Shown: positions 19,831-29,308, counted from the stretch's first letter. The stretch is DNA of 64,000 nt from Pseudomonas sp. GM41(2012) (GCF_000282315.2 NZ_AKJN02000006.1:1054001-1118000); one strand, 5' to 3'. The notes: generated from the letters alone by a model not told the origin. Numbers and translations: made by a program.

Positions 19831-20286
19831 TCAACCGATCTCGGCGGCGCGTTTGACCGCTGCGCGGATCCGCGGGTAGGTGCCGCAGCGGCAGATGTTG
19901 CCGGACAGCGCCTGATCGATGTCGCTGTCGGTGGGCTTGGGGATTTTCGCCAACAACGCGGCGGCCGACATGATCTGCCCGGACTGGCAATAACCGCACT
20001 GCACCACGTCAAGTTCGGCCCAGGCTTGTTGCACCAGGTGTGAACCGTCGGTGGACAGGCCTTCGATGGTGAGGATTTTTTGCCCATGGGCCACGGCTGT
20101 GGCGGGGGTGACACAGGAGCGCAGCGGCGCGCCGTCGACGTGCACGGTGCAGGCGCCGCATTGGGCCATACCGCAACCGAATTTGGTGCCGGTCAGGTGC
20201 GCGACATCGCGCAGGACCCACAGGAGCGGCATGTCTGCGGGGACATCCAGCGCCTGGTCCTTGCCATTGATGTTAAGGGTCAGCAT
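19831..20286 (-). CDS. [2Fe-2S] subunit of the IorA type
   Basis: A 151-residue protein carrying two [2Fe-2S] clusters. The plant-ferredoxin-like N-terminal domain has [15 protein letters not shown] and a further cysteine in SCVTPATA; the all-helical C-terminal domain has CGYCQSGQ and [20 protein letters not shown]. It passes electrons from the molybdenum centre of the adjacent subunit to the cytochrome. No signal peptide is present, consistent with co-export bound to the Tat-signalled large subunit. First gene of the three-gene operon. Confidence 0.92.
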   Translation of the reverse strand: MLTLNINGKDQALDVPADMPLLWVLRDVAHLTGTKFGCGMAQCGACTVHVDGAPLRSCVTPATAVAHGQKILTIEGLSTDGSHLVQQAWAELDVVQCGYCQSGQIMSAAALLAKIPKPTDSDIDQALSGNICRCGTYPRIRAAVKRAAEIG

Positions 20287-20351
20287 TTGCGAATTTCCTC
20301 AGACTCACGGTGTTCTGAAGGGGCTCTCTCCGGGCTCCGCCGTTACGCCCT

Positions 20352-20435
20352 TTGTAGGAGCCGAGCTTGCTCGCGATGAACGATAACGCGGTGTGTCAGA
20401 CCTGACGCCATCGCGAGCAAGCTCGGCTCCTACAA
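20352..20435. repeat. REPIN (TTGTAGGAGCCGAGCTTGCTCGCGATG type)
   Basis: Arms 20352-20378 and 20409-20435 are reverse complements around 30 nt. The 249-bp gap between the SDR and IorA-like genes (20287-20535) holds nothing else recognisable. The same arm type recurs at 38039-38117. Confidence 0.88.
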
Positions 20436-20535
20436 GGGGCAGGGTTATCCCTACAGCTAAGCGCAAATTGCCGGGCGAGACAGGTTCATCGACCACCGGT
20501 CACACAAAGAAGACTGAAGTAACTCGGTTCGGGGC

Positions 20536-21381
20536 TTAGAAGTCGGTGGACACCGACAGCTCGCGCCACGTCTGCAGCTCCTCAGCGACGAAGGTGTTCT
20601 TGGCTTCGATCGCTGCGACACAGTCGCTGCCCAGCGGTAAGCGCAGCGGGGCTTTTTGCGCTTGCACCAGGGTGATCATGGCCTGGGCGAGCTTGTCCGG
20701 ATCGCCGGGCTGATTCAGGGTCACGGCCTTGGCAATTTTGCGCACCTCACCCGCCGTGCTGTCGTAGTCGGTGATCGAAGCCGGAGATTCAACCAGCGAA
20801 TTGCCTTCGAGGAATTCAGTCCGGAAGTAGCCGGGCTCGACAATGGTCACGTTGATGCCCAGCGGTGCCAGCTCGGCGTGCAGCGCCTCGCTCAAGCCTT
20901 CGACGGCAAATTTGGTCGAGCAATAGACGCCAAAGCCCGGCCCCGACCTGTAACCACCCACCGATGAGAGATTGATCACATGCCCACGGCGAGCGGCGCG
21001 CATGTGCGGCAGGACGGCGCGCGTGACATTCAGCAAGCCGAAGACGTTGGTTTCGTACACGCGGCGCACTTCATCGGCGCTGGCTTCTTCCACCGCGCCG
21101 AGCACGCCGAAACCGGCGTTGTTGACCAGCACGTCGATGCGCCCGAAGTGCTCGATGGCCGCGTTGGCGACCGCAACGCCCTGGGCTTCGTTGGTCACAT
21201 CAAGGGTGGCGGCCAGCAAACCTGGCTGCTCGCCAAAACGCTGGATGATGCTGTTGGCGTCACGAGCGGTGGCGACCACGGCGTCGCCATTGGCCAGCGC
21301 GGCGGCAGCGATTTTGGCGCCGATACCGCGAGAAGCACCGGTGATGAGCCAGACACGTTTGAAGTTTTGGGAAGTGGTCAT
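20536..21381 (-). CDS. Short-chain dehydrogenase/reductase
   Basis: A 281-residue classical SDR. The NAD(P) loop TGASRGIGAKIA is near residue 15, NNAGFG is near 87, the catalytic serine in NLSSVGGY and the YxxxK pair in YCSTKFAVEGL. The basic residue in ATARDANS after strand beta2 hints at NADPH preference. The ATG at 21381 (MTTSQNFKRVWLITGAS) is chosen because the longer frame runs through the divergent promoter. The substrate is not predictable. It diverges from a LysR gene (115 bp between starts) that probably controls it. Confidence 0.88.
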   Translation of the reverse strand: MTTSQNFKRVWLITGASRGIGAKIAAAALANGDAVVATARDANSIIQRFGEQPGLLAATLDVTNEAQGVAVANAAIEHFGRIDVLVNNAGFGVLGAVEEASADEVRRVYETNVFGLLNVTRAVLPHMRAARRGHVINLSSVGGYRSGPGFGVYCSTKFAVEGLSEALHAELAPLGINVTIVEPGYFRTEFLEGNSLVESPASITDYDSTAGEVRKIAKAVTLNQPGDPDKLAQAMITLVQAQKAPLRLPLGSDCVAAIEAKNTFVAEELQTWRELSVSTDF

Positions 21382-21495
21382 GATCGCGAATCCTTGTAGG
21401 CCGTTGGGGTAAGCACAAGGTACGCAGGAACATTGGTCAGAAAAATGCCCTCGTGTTACAAGCACTATGAAACGCTCTTTCATAATGGCGCTGAT

Positions 21496-22416
21496 ATGAA
21501 TCACGATCCGTTTGATGGTTTGACCGAGTTTCTCGCGGTCGCCGAGCACAAAAGCTTCACCCTGGCCGCGACTCGGCTAGCCGTTACCCCCACCGCCGTC
21601 AGCCATGCGATCAAGCTCTTGGAACGACGCACCGGCGTGCTGCTGTTTCAGCGCACCACGCGCCGAGTGGCGCTGACCGAAGCCGGCGCCAGTCTGTTTG
21701 CCCGCTTGCGTCCGGCGGCCAGTGAAATCGATGAAGCGCTGGCGGTGCTCAGCGGTTTTCGTGATCAGCCCATGGGCACGCTGCGACTCACGGCCCCACG
21801 ATTGTCCGGGGCTTTGTTGATGGAGCCGCTGATTCCGCTGTTCCGCGAGGCGTACCCGCAAGTCACTCTCGATATTTCCCTGGACGACGCTACGGTCGAC
21901 CTGATGGCCGGCGGCTTCGATGCCGGGATTCGCCTGGGAGAGTCGATTGAAAAAGACATGATCGCGGTGCGTCTGACACCTGACCTGCAATGGTCGGTGG
22001 TGGGCTCCCCGGCGTACTTCGCCAAGGCTGGAAAACCGGACAGCCCGGAAGACCTGACCCGACATGAATGCATCGGCTTTCGCTTCTCGACCTCCGGCAG
22101 CGCGCATCGCTGGGAGTTTCGCCGCGAGGGTCGGGACTTCACCGTGGGCGTCGAGGGCGGCGTGATCGTCAATGACCGCCGGTTGTTGGTGGCAGCCGCT
22201 CGCAGCGGTTCGGGCCTGGCCTACGCCTGTGATCTGGAGATTGCCGACGAGTTGGCGGATGGACGCCTGGAACGGGTGTTGCAGCCCTTTGTGCCACTCA
22301 GCTCGGCGCTGTACCTGTACTTCCCCAGCCGTACCCAGACACAGCCAAAACTGCGGGCCTTTATTGATTTGGCCACCCGCTGGATCGCTGAAAAAGGAGG
22401 CCTGGGCCGCAGCTGA
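21496..22416 (+). CDS. LysR-family regulator, divergent from the SDR gene
   Basis: A 306-residue regulator. The HTH FDGLTEFLAVAEHKSFTLAATRLAVTPTAVSHAIKLLERRTGVLLFQRTTRRVALTEAG occupies residues 4-62, followed by the ligand-binding domain (GTLRLTAPRLSGALLMEPLIPLFREAYPQVTLDISLDD...). It is of the CrgA-like subgroup that often controls an adjacent oxidoreductase. The start at 21496 (MNHDPFDG) follows ATGGCGCTGAT without a strong ribosome-binding site. Regulation of the SDR gene is inferred from the divergent layout. Confidence 0.9.
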   Translation: MNHDPFDGLTEFLAVAEHKSFTLAATRLAVTPTAVSHAIKLLERRTGVLLFQRTTRRVALTEAGASLFARLRPAASEIDEALAVLSGFRDQPMGTLRLTAPRLSGALLMEPLIPLFREAYPQVTLDISLDDATVDLMAGGFDAGIRLGESIEKDMIAVRLTPDLQWSVVGSPAYFAKAGKPDSPEDLTRHECIGFRFSTSGSAHRWEFRREGRDFTVGVEGGVIVNDRRLLVAAARSGSGLAYACDLEIADELADGRLERVLQPFVPLSSALYLYFPSRTQTQPKLRAFIDLATRWIAEKGGLGRS

Positions 22417-22486
22417 ACCTGCGCCTTCAGGCCACGGCGCCGACCAGACCTTTACCCCGCCAATGCTGCGCCAGAAGACGACAACA

Positions 22487-23845
22487 TCAAGGTTGTTTCA
22501 CGTAAGCCGCGCTGTACTTCTGATACTCACCAAAACCGGTCACTTCTGCGGCGCCGTTGAGCAATTGCAGGCGAAACAGCGGGTCGCCCTCGGGGTCCCG
22601 CGCGATGACGAGGTTGCCGGCGAGCAATGGGTACTGATGATGGACTTCAACGGGCGGATCCTTGAGCTGAAAAATGCTCAGGTTGATGTCTGCCATCTCG
22701 GGGCCATTGTCGATCCCCGGCACTACTTTGAGGGTCAACTCGCCGACACGCCGATCCTGGACATTGCTCACGAGGTAGCGCCCTTCTCGCTGACTGTCTG
22801 CTACCCGCTCAAGCTTTTGCGCGGCGACTTTGAACGCGGTCGGCCTGACATTGATGCTCAATTGGCGGGAGCCGTTGATCCACGTGCCGGTCTGGCTGCC
22901 CTGCTCGTTCGGCGTGCCTTCGACGAACCAGTTGCCGATCATCTGACCGTCGTCGTCCAGTTCACGCAGAACGATTCCGCCATCTTCATAGGTATTGCCC
23001 ACCAACCGGATCGGTTTACCACTGCCGGTCTTCTTGTAGCGAACTTCCCCGACGTAGACATCACCCTGACGTTGCCACCACAGCTCAACGGGGATCTTGT
23101 CGTCGAGGGTACCGCGCAACATGACCGGCGCTTCACTGACGGGACCCTCGAGGCGACGACGCTCCGTCCATTGGCCGGACTTCAGTTCACGATCGGTGAC
23201 GTCCACATAGCCATAAGGCATGAACGGGCTGGCTTGCGAGGGCTTTTGCACCACCTCGGTTTTCTCGGCCACCTTCATAGGACGGTTGTCCTGTATTTGC
23301 CAGGTCGCGCTCTGGTGCCAGCAGCAACCACTTTTGGACTGGGTATGCAGGCTTTTGGTGACCGGGTCGATGCCGAACATGCCCAGATTTTCGTCACGGG
23401 TCAGTGCGGAAAAGGGCTTGCTCAACACGAGCGTCGGACTCTCGGGATCGAACAGATAGATGTCGTAGGAAGGGCCGCCATAGCTCGCGTCATTGCCATT
23501 GCGTACGGCCAGATCTTGTCGCCCGTCGAAATTGAAATCGCCGAACAACAGCAAATTTTGATCGGCATACGCCAGGTTCCGGTCGAACTCCGACGCTTTT
23601 CGGCCTGGCTTGAACAGGGCGAACGCTTCGGCTGACTCGATGCGCTGCACCACCTGCCCACCGGCCCTTTTGCGCAACGTAATCAGCGCAGGAGCGCCGT
23701 CGAAAGTCTGGGTGGGTGGCTGTGCAAACTGCACATCGATGACGTATTTCTTCGCGGGGTCCGTGAGGTGATACGTCAACGGCCCAGCGTTTACAGCAGC
23801 GGCAGCCAGCAGACAGGAAACAGCCAGTAATCGAGAGGTAAGCAT
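22487..23845 (-). CDS. Secreted XAC2610-related protein with FG-GAP-like calcium motif
   Basis: A 452-residue protein with signal peptide MLTSRLLAVSCLLAAAAVNA. Around residues 100-125 it has LLLFGDFNFDGRQDLAVRNGN, the DxNxDGxxDL motif of FG-GAP/VCBS calcium sites, followed by YDIYLFDPESPTLVLSKPFSAL and a CCWH pair, the pattern of XAC2610-like proteins. The C-terminal half is beta-rich and unrecognised. It probably folds in the periplasm; no enzymatic role can be assigned. It starts just right of the convergent LysR end and diverges from the VOC gene. Confidence 0.72.
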   Translation of the reverse strand: MLTSRLLAVSCLLAAAAVNAGPLTYHLTDPAKKYVIDVQFAQPPTQTFDGAPALITLRKRAGGQVVQRIESAEAFALFKPGRKASEFDRNLAYADQNLLLFGDFNFDGRQDLAVRNGNDASYGGPSYDIYLFDPESPTLVLSKPFSALTRDENLGMFGIDPVTKSLHTQSKSGCCWHQSATWQIQDNRPMKVAEKTEVVQKPSQASPFMPYGYVDVTDRELKSGQWTERRRLEGPVSEAPVMLRGTLDDKIPVELWWQRQGDVYVGEVRYKKTGSGKPIRLVGNTYEDGGIVLRELDDDGQMIGNWFVEGTPNEQGSQTGTWINGSRQLSINVRPTAFKVAAQKLERVADSQREGRYLVSNVQDRRVGELTLKVVPGIDNGPEMADINLSIFQLKDPPVEVHHQYPLLAGNLVIARDPEGDPLFRLQLLNGAAEVTGFGEYQKYSAAYVKQP

Positions 23846-24027
23846 GATGCAGAGCGTCCTTGCGGCAAACCAGGTCGGCAAGTCTAGCGGCTATCGGGTC
23901 ATACCGACATTGTTGATTCCGTCGCCAAAGGAAACTCTTTCAACTTGTCGATCTACGGTACGGCCAGACGACCCGCGGCTGACTACGCTGAAAGTCCAGA
24001 CTGAGTAATCCGTAGAGGAGCTTCACC

Positions 24028-24531
24028 ATGCACCGCGTTCAAAAACTCACGCCCTGCCTGTGGTTCGACGATCAAGCCGAGGAGGCCGCGAAGTTCTACT
24101 GTGCGATCTTCGATCATTCGAAAATAAGCGCCACCACCCACTACGGTAAGGCCGGCCAGGAGATTCACGGCAGGCCCGAAGGCTCGGTGATGACGGTCAG
24201 TTTCGAACTGGACGGACAGAGTTTTACCGGCCTCAACGGCGGTCCGATATTCAAGTTCAATGAAGCGGTTTCATTCCAGGTCAATTGCCATACTCAGGAA
24301 GAAGTCGACCACTTCTGGGGGCGTCTGTCCGCGGGCGGGCCTGTTGAGGCCCAGCAATGCGGCTGGCTCAAGGACAAATTCGGCGTGTCCTGGCAGATCG
24401 TACCGGTGGCCCTGATGGACATGATGAAAGACCCTGACACGGCAAAATCCCAACGCGCCATGACGGCGATGTTGCAGATGAAAAAACTCGATATTGCAGC
24501 GCTGCAGCGAGCCTTTGACGGCGAGAGCTAA
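24028..24531 (+). CDS. VOC-family protein (PhnB/3-demethylubiquinone methyltransferase-like)
   Basis: A 167-residue protein starting MHRVQKLTPCLWFDDQAEEAAKFYCAIFDHSKI, the start pattern of the PhnB-like VOC branch, with GSVMTVSFELDGQSFTGLNGGP, the FKFNEAVSFQVNC strand and WLKDKFGVSWQIVP. These proteins are often mislabelled as 3-demethylubiquinone methyltransferases but are small metal-fold proteins of uncertain activity. A GAGGAG site lies before the ATG. The AraC gene follows 35 bp downstream on the same strand. Confidence 0.87.
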   Translation: MHRVQKLTPCLWFDDQAEEAAKFYCAIFDHSKISATTHYGKAGQEIHGRPEGSVMTVSFELDGQSFTGLNGGPIFKFNEAVSFQVNCHTQEEVDHFWGRLSAGGPVEAQQCGWLKDKFGVSWQIVPVALMDMMKDPDTAKSQRAMTAMLQMKKLDIAALQRAFDGES

Positions 24532-24566
24532 TACACTTCGACGCTGACCTGCCGAGGACGCTGACC

Positions 24567-25400
24567 ATGAAGCCCGCCGTTGCCAAAGACGCTGACAAAG
24601 CCCCGCGCTTCTGGCGCGACGACGCCCTGCCCTTCATCGAAGCCCGTTCCATCGCCGACGGTCGCGAGGTCTGTTACACCCGGCATTCTCATGAGCATTT
24701 TTCCATCGGTGCGATCACGGCCGGGCGCAGTACCTACCTCCACGAGCAATCGCAACTCCAGGTCAGTGCCGGCACCGTGGTGCTGATGAATCCCGGTGAT
24801 GTCCACGCCTGCAATCCCATCGATGACCAACCGTGGTCGTACCTGATGCTGTACGTCGAGACGCCTTGGCTGACCGATTTGCAGCATCAGCTAGGGTTTG
24901 GCCAGGACCAGGCGTTTCGGCGGTTTTCGATCACTCACTTGCACGACGCCGATCTGTTTGCCGGGCTCAAGGGTTTGTATGAAGTATTGGTCGATGAACA
25001 GCACGACATCCTGCGCAAACACAGCGCCGCGGTGGAGTTTTTCACCGATGTGCAACAGCGCCTCAACCCTGGTGACCAACCACTGCGCGAGTCCAATTTC
25101 AAACTGGAACGGGCCGCCGAGTACATCCGTGACAACTGCACGCAACTGCTCAAGCTCGAAGACATTTGCGCGGCCGCACAGCTGTCGCCTTCCTACCTGA
25201 TCCGCGCGTTCAAGCAGCATTACGGTATGACGCCCCACGCGTTTGTGCTCAACCAGCGAATCCAGTTCGCGCGAGAGCAGTTGCGTAGCGGCAAATTGAT
25301 TGCCGATGTGGCACTTGAAGCCGGGTTTGCCGATCAGGCGCATTTTCAACGGGTATTTAAACAGCATTTGGCGGCGACGCCGGGGCAATATAAATGTTGA
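24567..25400 (+). CDS. AraC-family regulator with N-terminal cupin sensor
   Basis: A 277-residue regulator. The N-terminal cupin (about 15-150) has HSHEHFSIGAITAGRS and a VLMNPGDVHACNP loop. The C-terminal holds two HTHs (about 180-275): KLEDICAAAQLSPSYLIRAFKQHYGMTPHAFVLNQRIQFA and IADVALEAGFADQAHFQRVFKQHLAATPGQYK. Family members commonly control a LysE-type exporter nearby; a LysE gene lies 3.9 kb away, on the far side of the Fic gene, which may have been inserted between them. That displacement is an inference. Confidence 0.88.
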   Translation: MKPAVAKDADKAPRFWRDDALPFIEARSIADGREVCYTRHSHEHFSIGAITAGRSTYLHEQSQLQVSAGTVVLMNPGDVHACNPIDDQPWSYLMLYVETPWLTDLQHQLGFGQDQAFRRFSITHLHDADLFAGLKGLYEVLVDEQHDILRKHSAAVEFFTDVQQRLNPGDQPLRESNFKLERAAEYIRDNCTQLLKLEDICAAAQLSPSYLIRAFKQHYGMTPHAFVLNQRIQFAREQLRSGKLIADVALEAGFADQAHFQRVFKQHLAATPGQYKC

Positions 25401-25632
25401 TATCAGCCATCATTAACAAAAGAACACGCGGCAAACTTTCTTATATACATGCTGCAATACATCACTCCCACTAAGTCATTTCGCACATCACCCGACACGC
25501 CGTTCACTCCGCGCCTGTTTTATACATATATGGATATATACCCAAAACGACAACGCGCATCAGTTCTATTAGCGTAATGGGCAAGTTCCCGCCAACCAGG
25601 GAACTTATTCACTCGAAGATGGAACTTAAATC
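25401..25632 (+). promoter_or_regulatory. AT-rich leader of the Fic-domain gene
   Basis: This 232-bp gap is visibly richer in A and T than its surroundings (for example TATACATATATGGATATATA). A small hairpin GTTCCC-GCCAACCA-GGGAAC lies about 30 bp before the gene. The start codon at 25633 has only a weak ribosome-binding site (GATGGAAC). No clear -35/-10 pair can be called with confidence. Confidence 0.4.
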
Positions 25633-28600
25633 ATGCAATTGCAAAGACAGACCCACCTGACTTCCGGCGATGAACGCCAACGGATGGCGATTACCGAAGC
25701 GCTCACCAACGCCATGTCGGATGAGGACATTCACCAGACCTTGGTGTGGCCGTGGGATCGACTGGCCGTTTCCTGCGTGCCCAACTCCGCCTTCCATGAA
25801 GTTCATCACAGCAGCGCCCTTCTTTTGTCGCGAATGATTCGACAGCCCGACTTCATGAACATCCGCGCCGAACAATTTATCCACGAACACGCCAGTTTTC
25901 ATGTTGACCAGGAAGGCCGTCTTTATTACGTCCGGGAAGACATCAGTTCTTTTAGCCGCCCTGGCGATGTGACTGAACAGGTCACCAACCGCTTCTTCGC
26001 GCGCGTCGACATCACGGCTCATATTACCGACGTTGCCGAGTTCAAACAGAATCTGGCGTTACTGGCAAAGATGGCCACGCTCATGGGCGGTTTCATCTCT
26101 TCCAATGATCGAATTGCCGTTGGCCAATGGCTGCGTTTTCATAACTTGCCACTGCCCACCGATGAAGAAAGTACCAAAGCGCTGATTGACCTGCTCAACT
26201 TCGCCGTTATGCCGGACCTGCCCGACACGGGTAGCTACTGGGAGCTGCTGGACGCTCCAGAAGATTCGCCCTTTGCGTTAACCAAGAGCAAACGCGCGAT
26301 TATTCGTGACGTCACCGAGCAACTGACCGGCAACGAAATGCCGTTGGCCGAGTACTTTGGCGCATCGCTGGTATTGGAAAACGCAGGCTCAGACAAGCAG
26401 CCGCAGAGCCTCGAGTACCGCTTGCAACGACTGATCAGCGACGCGCGCCTGCTGGATGAAACCGGGCAAAACTACATGGATGCGCTGGGTTGGTTCACCG
26501 ACGAAACAGGCCCCAAGGCGTCGAAACAATTTGTCGAGCAGTTGCTGATCGCCGCCATGCTGCTGGACCTCGATCCCGAGATAGACACGGCCAACACGAC
26601 GCTTGCAGGGTTCAACCTTTACGCCTCTGCCCATGTTCAGCGCCGGCCTTTCGATGTCCGCAACGACCTGGAAGCGCATCTGATTCAGCACTTCAAGCTC
26701 GATAAACTCATCGCCCCCCTGGTGGCCGAACTGGCATTGGCGGGTATGGCACCGGAGTATCTGGTGCGCGAACTACCCCCGTCTTTGAAGGTCGGAACCC
26801 CGGGCTGGGTCATCCTATGCCAAGCCGTGGGCCTGGCCGAAAGTATTGTTCCCGGTTGCTCCCGGCGCATGACCTATGAACACTTGCTGGGCTTTAGCCC
26901 AATCTCGGGGCTCACCCCGCAACTCAACGATTTGCACGCCAGGGCGGGGATTGACCCGGTCGTTACGTGGGCATTGATGAATGGACTGGTGCAACGCGAC
27001 GCGGACGGCAACCTGAGCCTCGAAACGATCGATAAAGGCATCAAGGCCTACAACGAGCATGTCGAGACGCTGTCTGCCGCGCTTGACGCGATCAACAAGC
27101 CCATTCCCCGGCGCAAAGCCCTCGCATTGAAAGAGCTGACAACGTATGTACCGGCCTGTGACCCCCATGAACTACTGATCAAACACCGGGGCTCCGGTGG
27201 CGGTGGCGGACGCAAAGTGTCGGTGTTGGACTTGTACATGAGCGACCAACTTCACACGCAAGACTGGGGGCGTACCAGGGGAAGCGACATTTATCAGGAG
27301 TTCCCCCGGCTCAAGAATCTGTACCCGGTTGCTGAGCTATATGAAACAGCCGTGCACAATCACTACAACAAGCTGATATCCGGCCTGTCGACCTCGATTC
27401 GCTATGTGTTCTCACAGATGGAGAAATCCGACAAAAGATTTATCGAGCATGGGCGATTGGCGATCTACCGCGTAGAAGCCTACAAACAGCATATCTATGC
27501 AGGATCAATACCCGAGGCGACACGGGAGCGAACGGGCCGTTATGGCGTGATTATATGTGCGGAATATCAAGGTACTCTGGTTCGCTGCTTCGAACTGTTC
27601 CCGTTGCGCTCTGAATGCCGAAGTGCGCCAGAACTTAGAGAGAAAATCGGTCAATACCTGTTTACTTATGAACAGGACGGCACGCGGGGCAACTTTGTCG
27701 AAGACAACGGCATTGTGGATGCGCCACTGGACCTGGAGGCCTACTTTGAAAACGCTGCGCCGCGCAGTGATACGAAGTCTTCGGTATTCGTGCGCAAGAT
27801 AGGTGAATTCGACAGTGCGTCGCACCCGACCCACTCCAGTAAACCGATGGCTTACTTCAACGCCGAGCGCATAAAAGCCATCAGCGACCTGATCGCCCGG
27901 CAGCATCCCTTCCTGACCGAAAGTGAACTGGCGGACATGGGCCGTGACAGCACGGAACAGGAACTGGCGTCGCAAAAGTTCAATGACATCTTTAACACGC
28001 TGTTGAATTTGATCATTCCGTTCAAGGAATGCATCGAAGGTTTGTCTTCCGGTGTTCCGGCCAGGCAGCGGGACGCGATTGCCAGTTGCGTGATGGACGC
28101 GGCGCTTGTTGCGTTTGTCTTTGCCAGCGTGCCGGCACAAGTGGGCAAGGCCATTGGAAAGAGCGCGTCATTGGCCACAAAATTGTTGTCCGCGTCGCGG
28201 ATTGGCACGCGCACCGTCGTTTCCCTGTTGAACCCGCTGGACGGAGTACCGACCCTGATCAAGGGCGGCGTAAAACTGATTGGCAGAGGCGCGATAAAAC
28301 TCGCCGGTCATACTGCCGCTGCGGCGCATGTCGTCAGGGCCCAGCTGTATCGCCTGACAGGCGCCCATTCCTACAACCTGCTGCACGCCCTCGACCATAC
28401 CGGTGCAGCCGCGCGGATCCGCATGAGCCTCGACACCGTAGCGCATGCGCGGGCGCTGTTTAAAAGCGACGGGCTCGAAACCGCTGAACATGTGCTCAAG
28501 CACCTGCAAGCCAATGATGCAAAGTTGCTCGAGAACGTTCCCCCAACGGAGCTTCAGCATGTGTTCGAAGGCTCGTTGGCCGACCTCGCACGCCAGTCTG

Positions 28601-29298
28601 ACACCGCTCAATCGCTGAAGAATGTCCTGGATTCGGACGTTGTCGATTCGTTGATACGCCAGCAAGCGCAAAAGTTCTCCCTGGATAACCTGCGACAGTT
28701 CAAGGATCACACGACGCTGCCGGAGCTGTTCACCGACCTTCTGGAGGTGGAGTACAAAAACCTGACGGCCATGAATCAACATCAAAAAACATTGCTCGCT
28801 TCGGACCTTGGCCAAGCACCTTACAGCGGCTTTCTCGACGATGTGTCCTTTAACCCGGACCGCTTGACCGACAACGCTGATCGGGCCGCTGCCTGGATTC
28901 TGAAAGCGTCGAGCTCTCGAAACGAGGTTGATAACATCAGGACCTTGCTTCGCGAGTTCAGCGGTAATGGCAAGTCCCTGACCGACCCTGCCGTTTACAA
29001 AGAACTGCATCGGCGTCTGGTGCCCGAAGCGACAGATGCCTTGCGCAGCCCTACTGCTCAAGCGCGTTACCCGTCAAACGTTTCGGGCGCAGCGATGCTG
29101 GAAAAACACCTGGCAGCCCTGGATTCGACTCATGAGCACTTCGGCAAACAGATGCTGGGGGCATTCCTGGGCTACCACAGTTTTGTCGACGGAAATGGCC
29201 GCACGGCGCGCGCCATCTATGCCATTACGGAACTGCGAGCCAATCGGTTCAACGCCCTGCCGCTACCGGTAGAAAATGCACTGAGCGGTCTGGGTTGA
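25633..29298 (+). CDS. Large toxin-like protein with C-terminal Fic (AMPylation) domain
   Basis: A 1221-residue protein. The C-terminal region, about 1085 onward, ends with the Fic core HSFVDGNGRTAR (residues 1182-1193), a full match to HxFxDGNGRxxR, so nucleotidyl transfer to a host or target protein is expected. Residues about 640-720 (GRYGVIICAEYQGTLVRCFELFP...) resemble the N-terminal domain of Pseudomonas dermonecrotic-toxin-like proteins. Residues about 822-895 are hydrophobic and small-residue-rich, like a membrane-insertion segment. No signal peptide is present. No antitoxin-like small gene lies beside it, and the class III C-terminal inhibitory motif is not seen; only 28 residues follow the core. 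It is probably a secreted or delivered effector. The Fic call is strong; the rest is tentative. Confidence 0.8.
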   Translation: MQLQRQTHLTSGDERQRMAITEALTNAMSDEDIHQTLVWPWDRLAVSCVPNSAFHEVHHSSALLLSRMIRQPDFMNIRAEQFIHEHASFHVDQEGRLYYVREDISSFSRPGDVTEQVTNRFFARVDITAHITDVAEFKQNLALLAKMATLMGGFISSNDRIAVGQWLRFHNLPLPTDEESTKALIDLLNFAVMPDLPDTGSYWELLDAPEDSPFALTKSKRAIIRDVTEQLTGNEMPLAEYFGASLVLENAGSDKQPQSLEYRLQRLISDARLLDETGQNYMDALGWFTDETGPKASKQFVEQLLIAAMLLDLDPEIDTANTTLAGFNLYASAHVQRRPFDVRNDLEAHLIQHFKLDKLIAPLVAELALAGMAPEYLVRELPPSLKVGTPGWVILCQAVGLAESIVPGCSRRMTYEHLLGFSPISGLTPQLNDLHARAGIDPVVTWALMNGLVQRDADGNLSLETIDKGIKAYNEHVETLSAALDAINKPIPRRKALALKELTTYVPACDPHELLIKHRGSGGGGGRKVSVLDLYMSDQLHTQDWGRTRGSDIYQEFPRLKNLYPVAELYETAVHNHYNKLISGLSTSIRYVFSQMEKSDKRFIEHGRLAIYRVEAYKQHIYAGSIPEATRERTGRYGVIICAEYQGTLVRCFELFPLRSECRSAPELREKIGQYLFTYEQDGTRGNFVEDNGIVDAPLDLEAYFENAAPRSDTKSSVFVRKIGEFDSASHPTHSSKPMAYFNAERIKAISDLIARQHPFLTESELADMGRDSTEQELASQKFNDIFNTLLNLIIPFKECIEGLSSGVPARQRDAIASCVMDAALVAFVFASVPAQVGKAIGKSASLATKLLSASRIGTRTVVSLLNPLDGVPTLIKGGVKLIGRGAIKLAGHTAAAAHVVRAQLYRLTGAHSYNLLHALDHTGAAARIRMSLDTVAHARALFKSDGLETAEHVLKHLQANDAKLLENVPPTELQHVFEGSLADLARQSDTAQSLKNVLDSDVVDSLIRQQAQKFSLDNLRQFKDHTTLPELFTDLLEVEYKNLTAMNQHQKTLLASDLGQAPYSGFLDDVSFNPDRLTDNADRAAAWILKASSSRNEVDNIRTLLREFSGNGKSLTDPAVYKELHRRLVPEATDALRSPTAQARYPSNVSGAAMLEKHLAALDSTHEHFGKQMLGAFLGYHSFVDGNGRTARAIYAITELRANRFNALPLPVENALSGLG

Positions 29299-29308
29299 TG
29301 CGCTGCGT

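Noticed and set aside
22172..23635. 487-codon plus-strand frame overlapping the LysR end and the XAC2610 gene
   Set aside because: It is antisense to a gene with a signal peptide and a calcium motif, and starts within the LysR gene in another frame; no domain is seen.
25633..29298. Fic gene as part of a classical Fic toxin-antitoxin pair
   Set aside because: No small antitoxin gene with an (S/T)xxxE(G/N) helix lies on either side, and the protein is far larger than FicT-type toxins.
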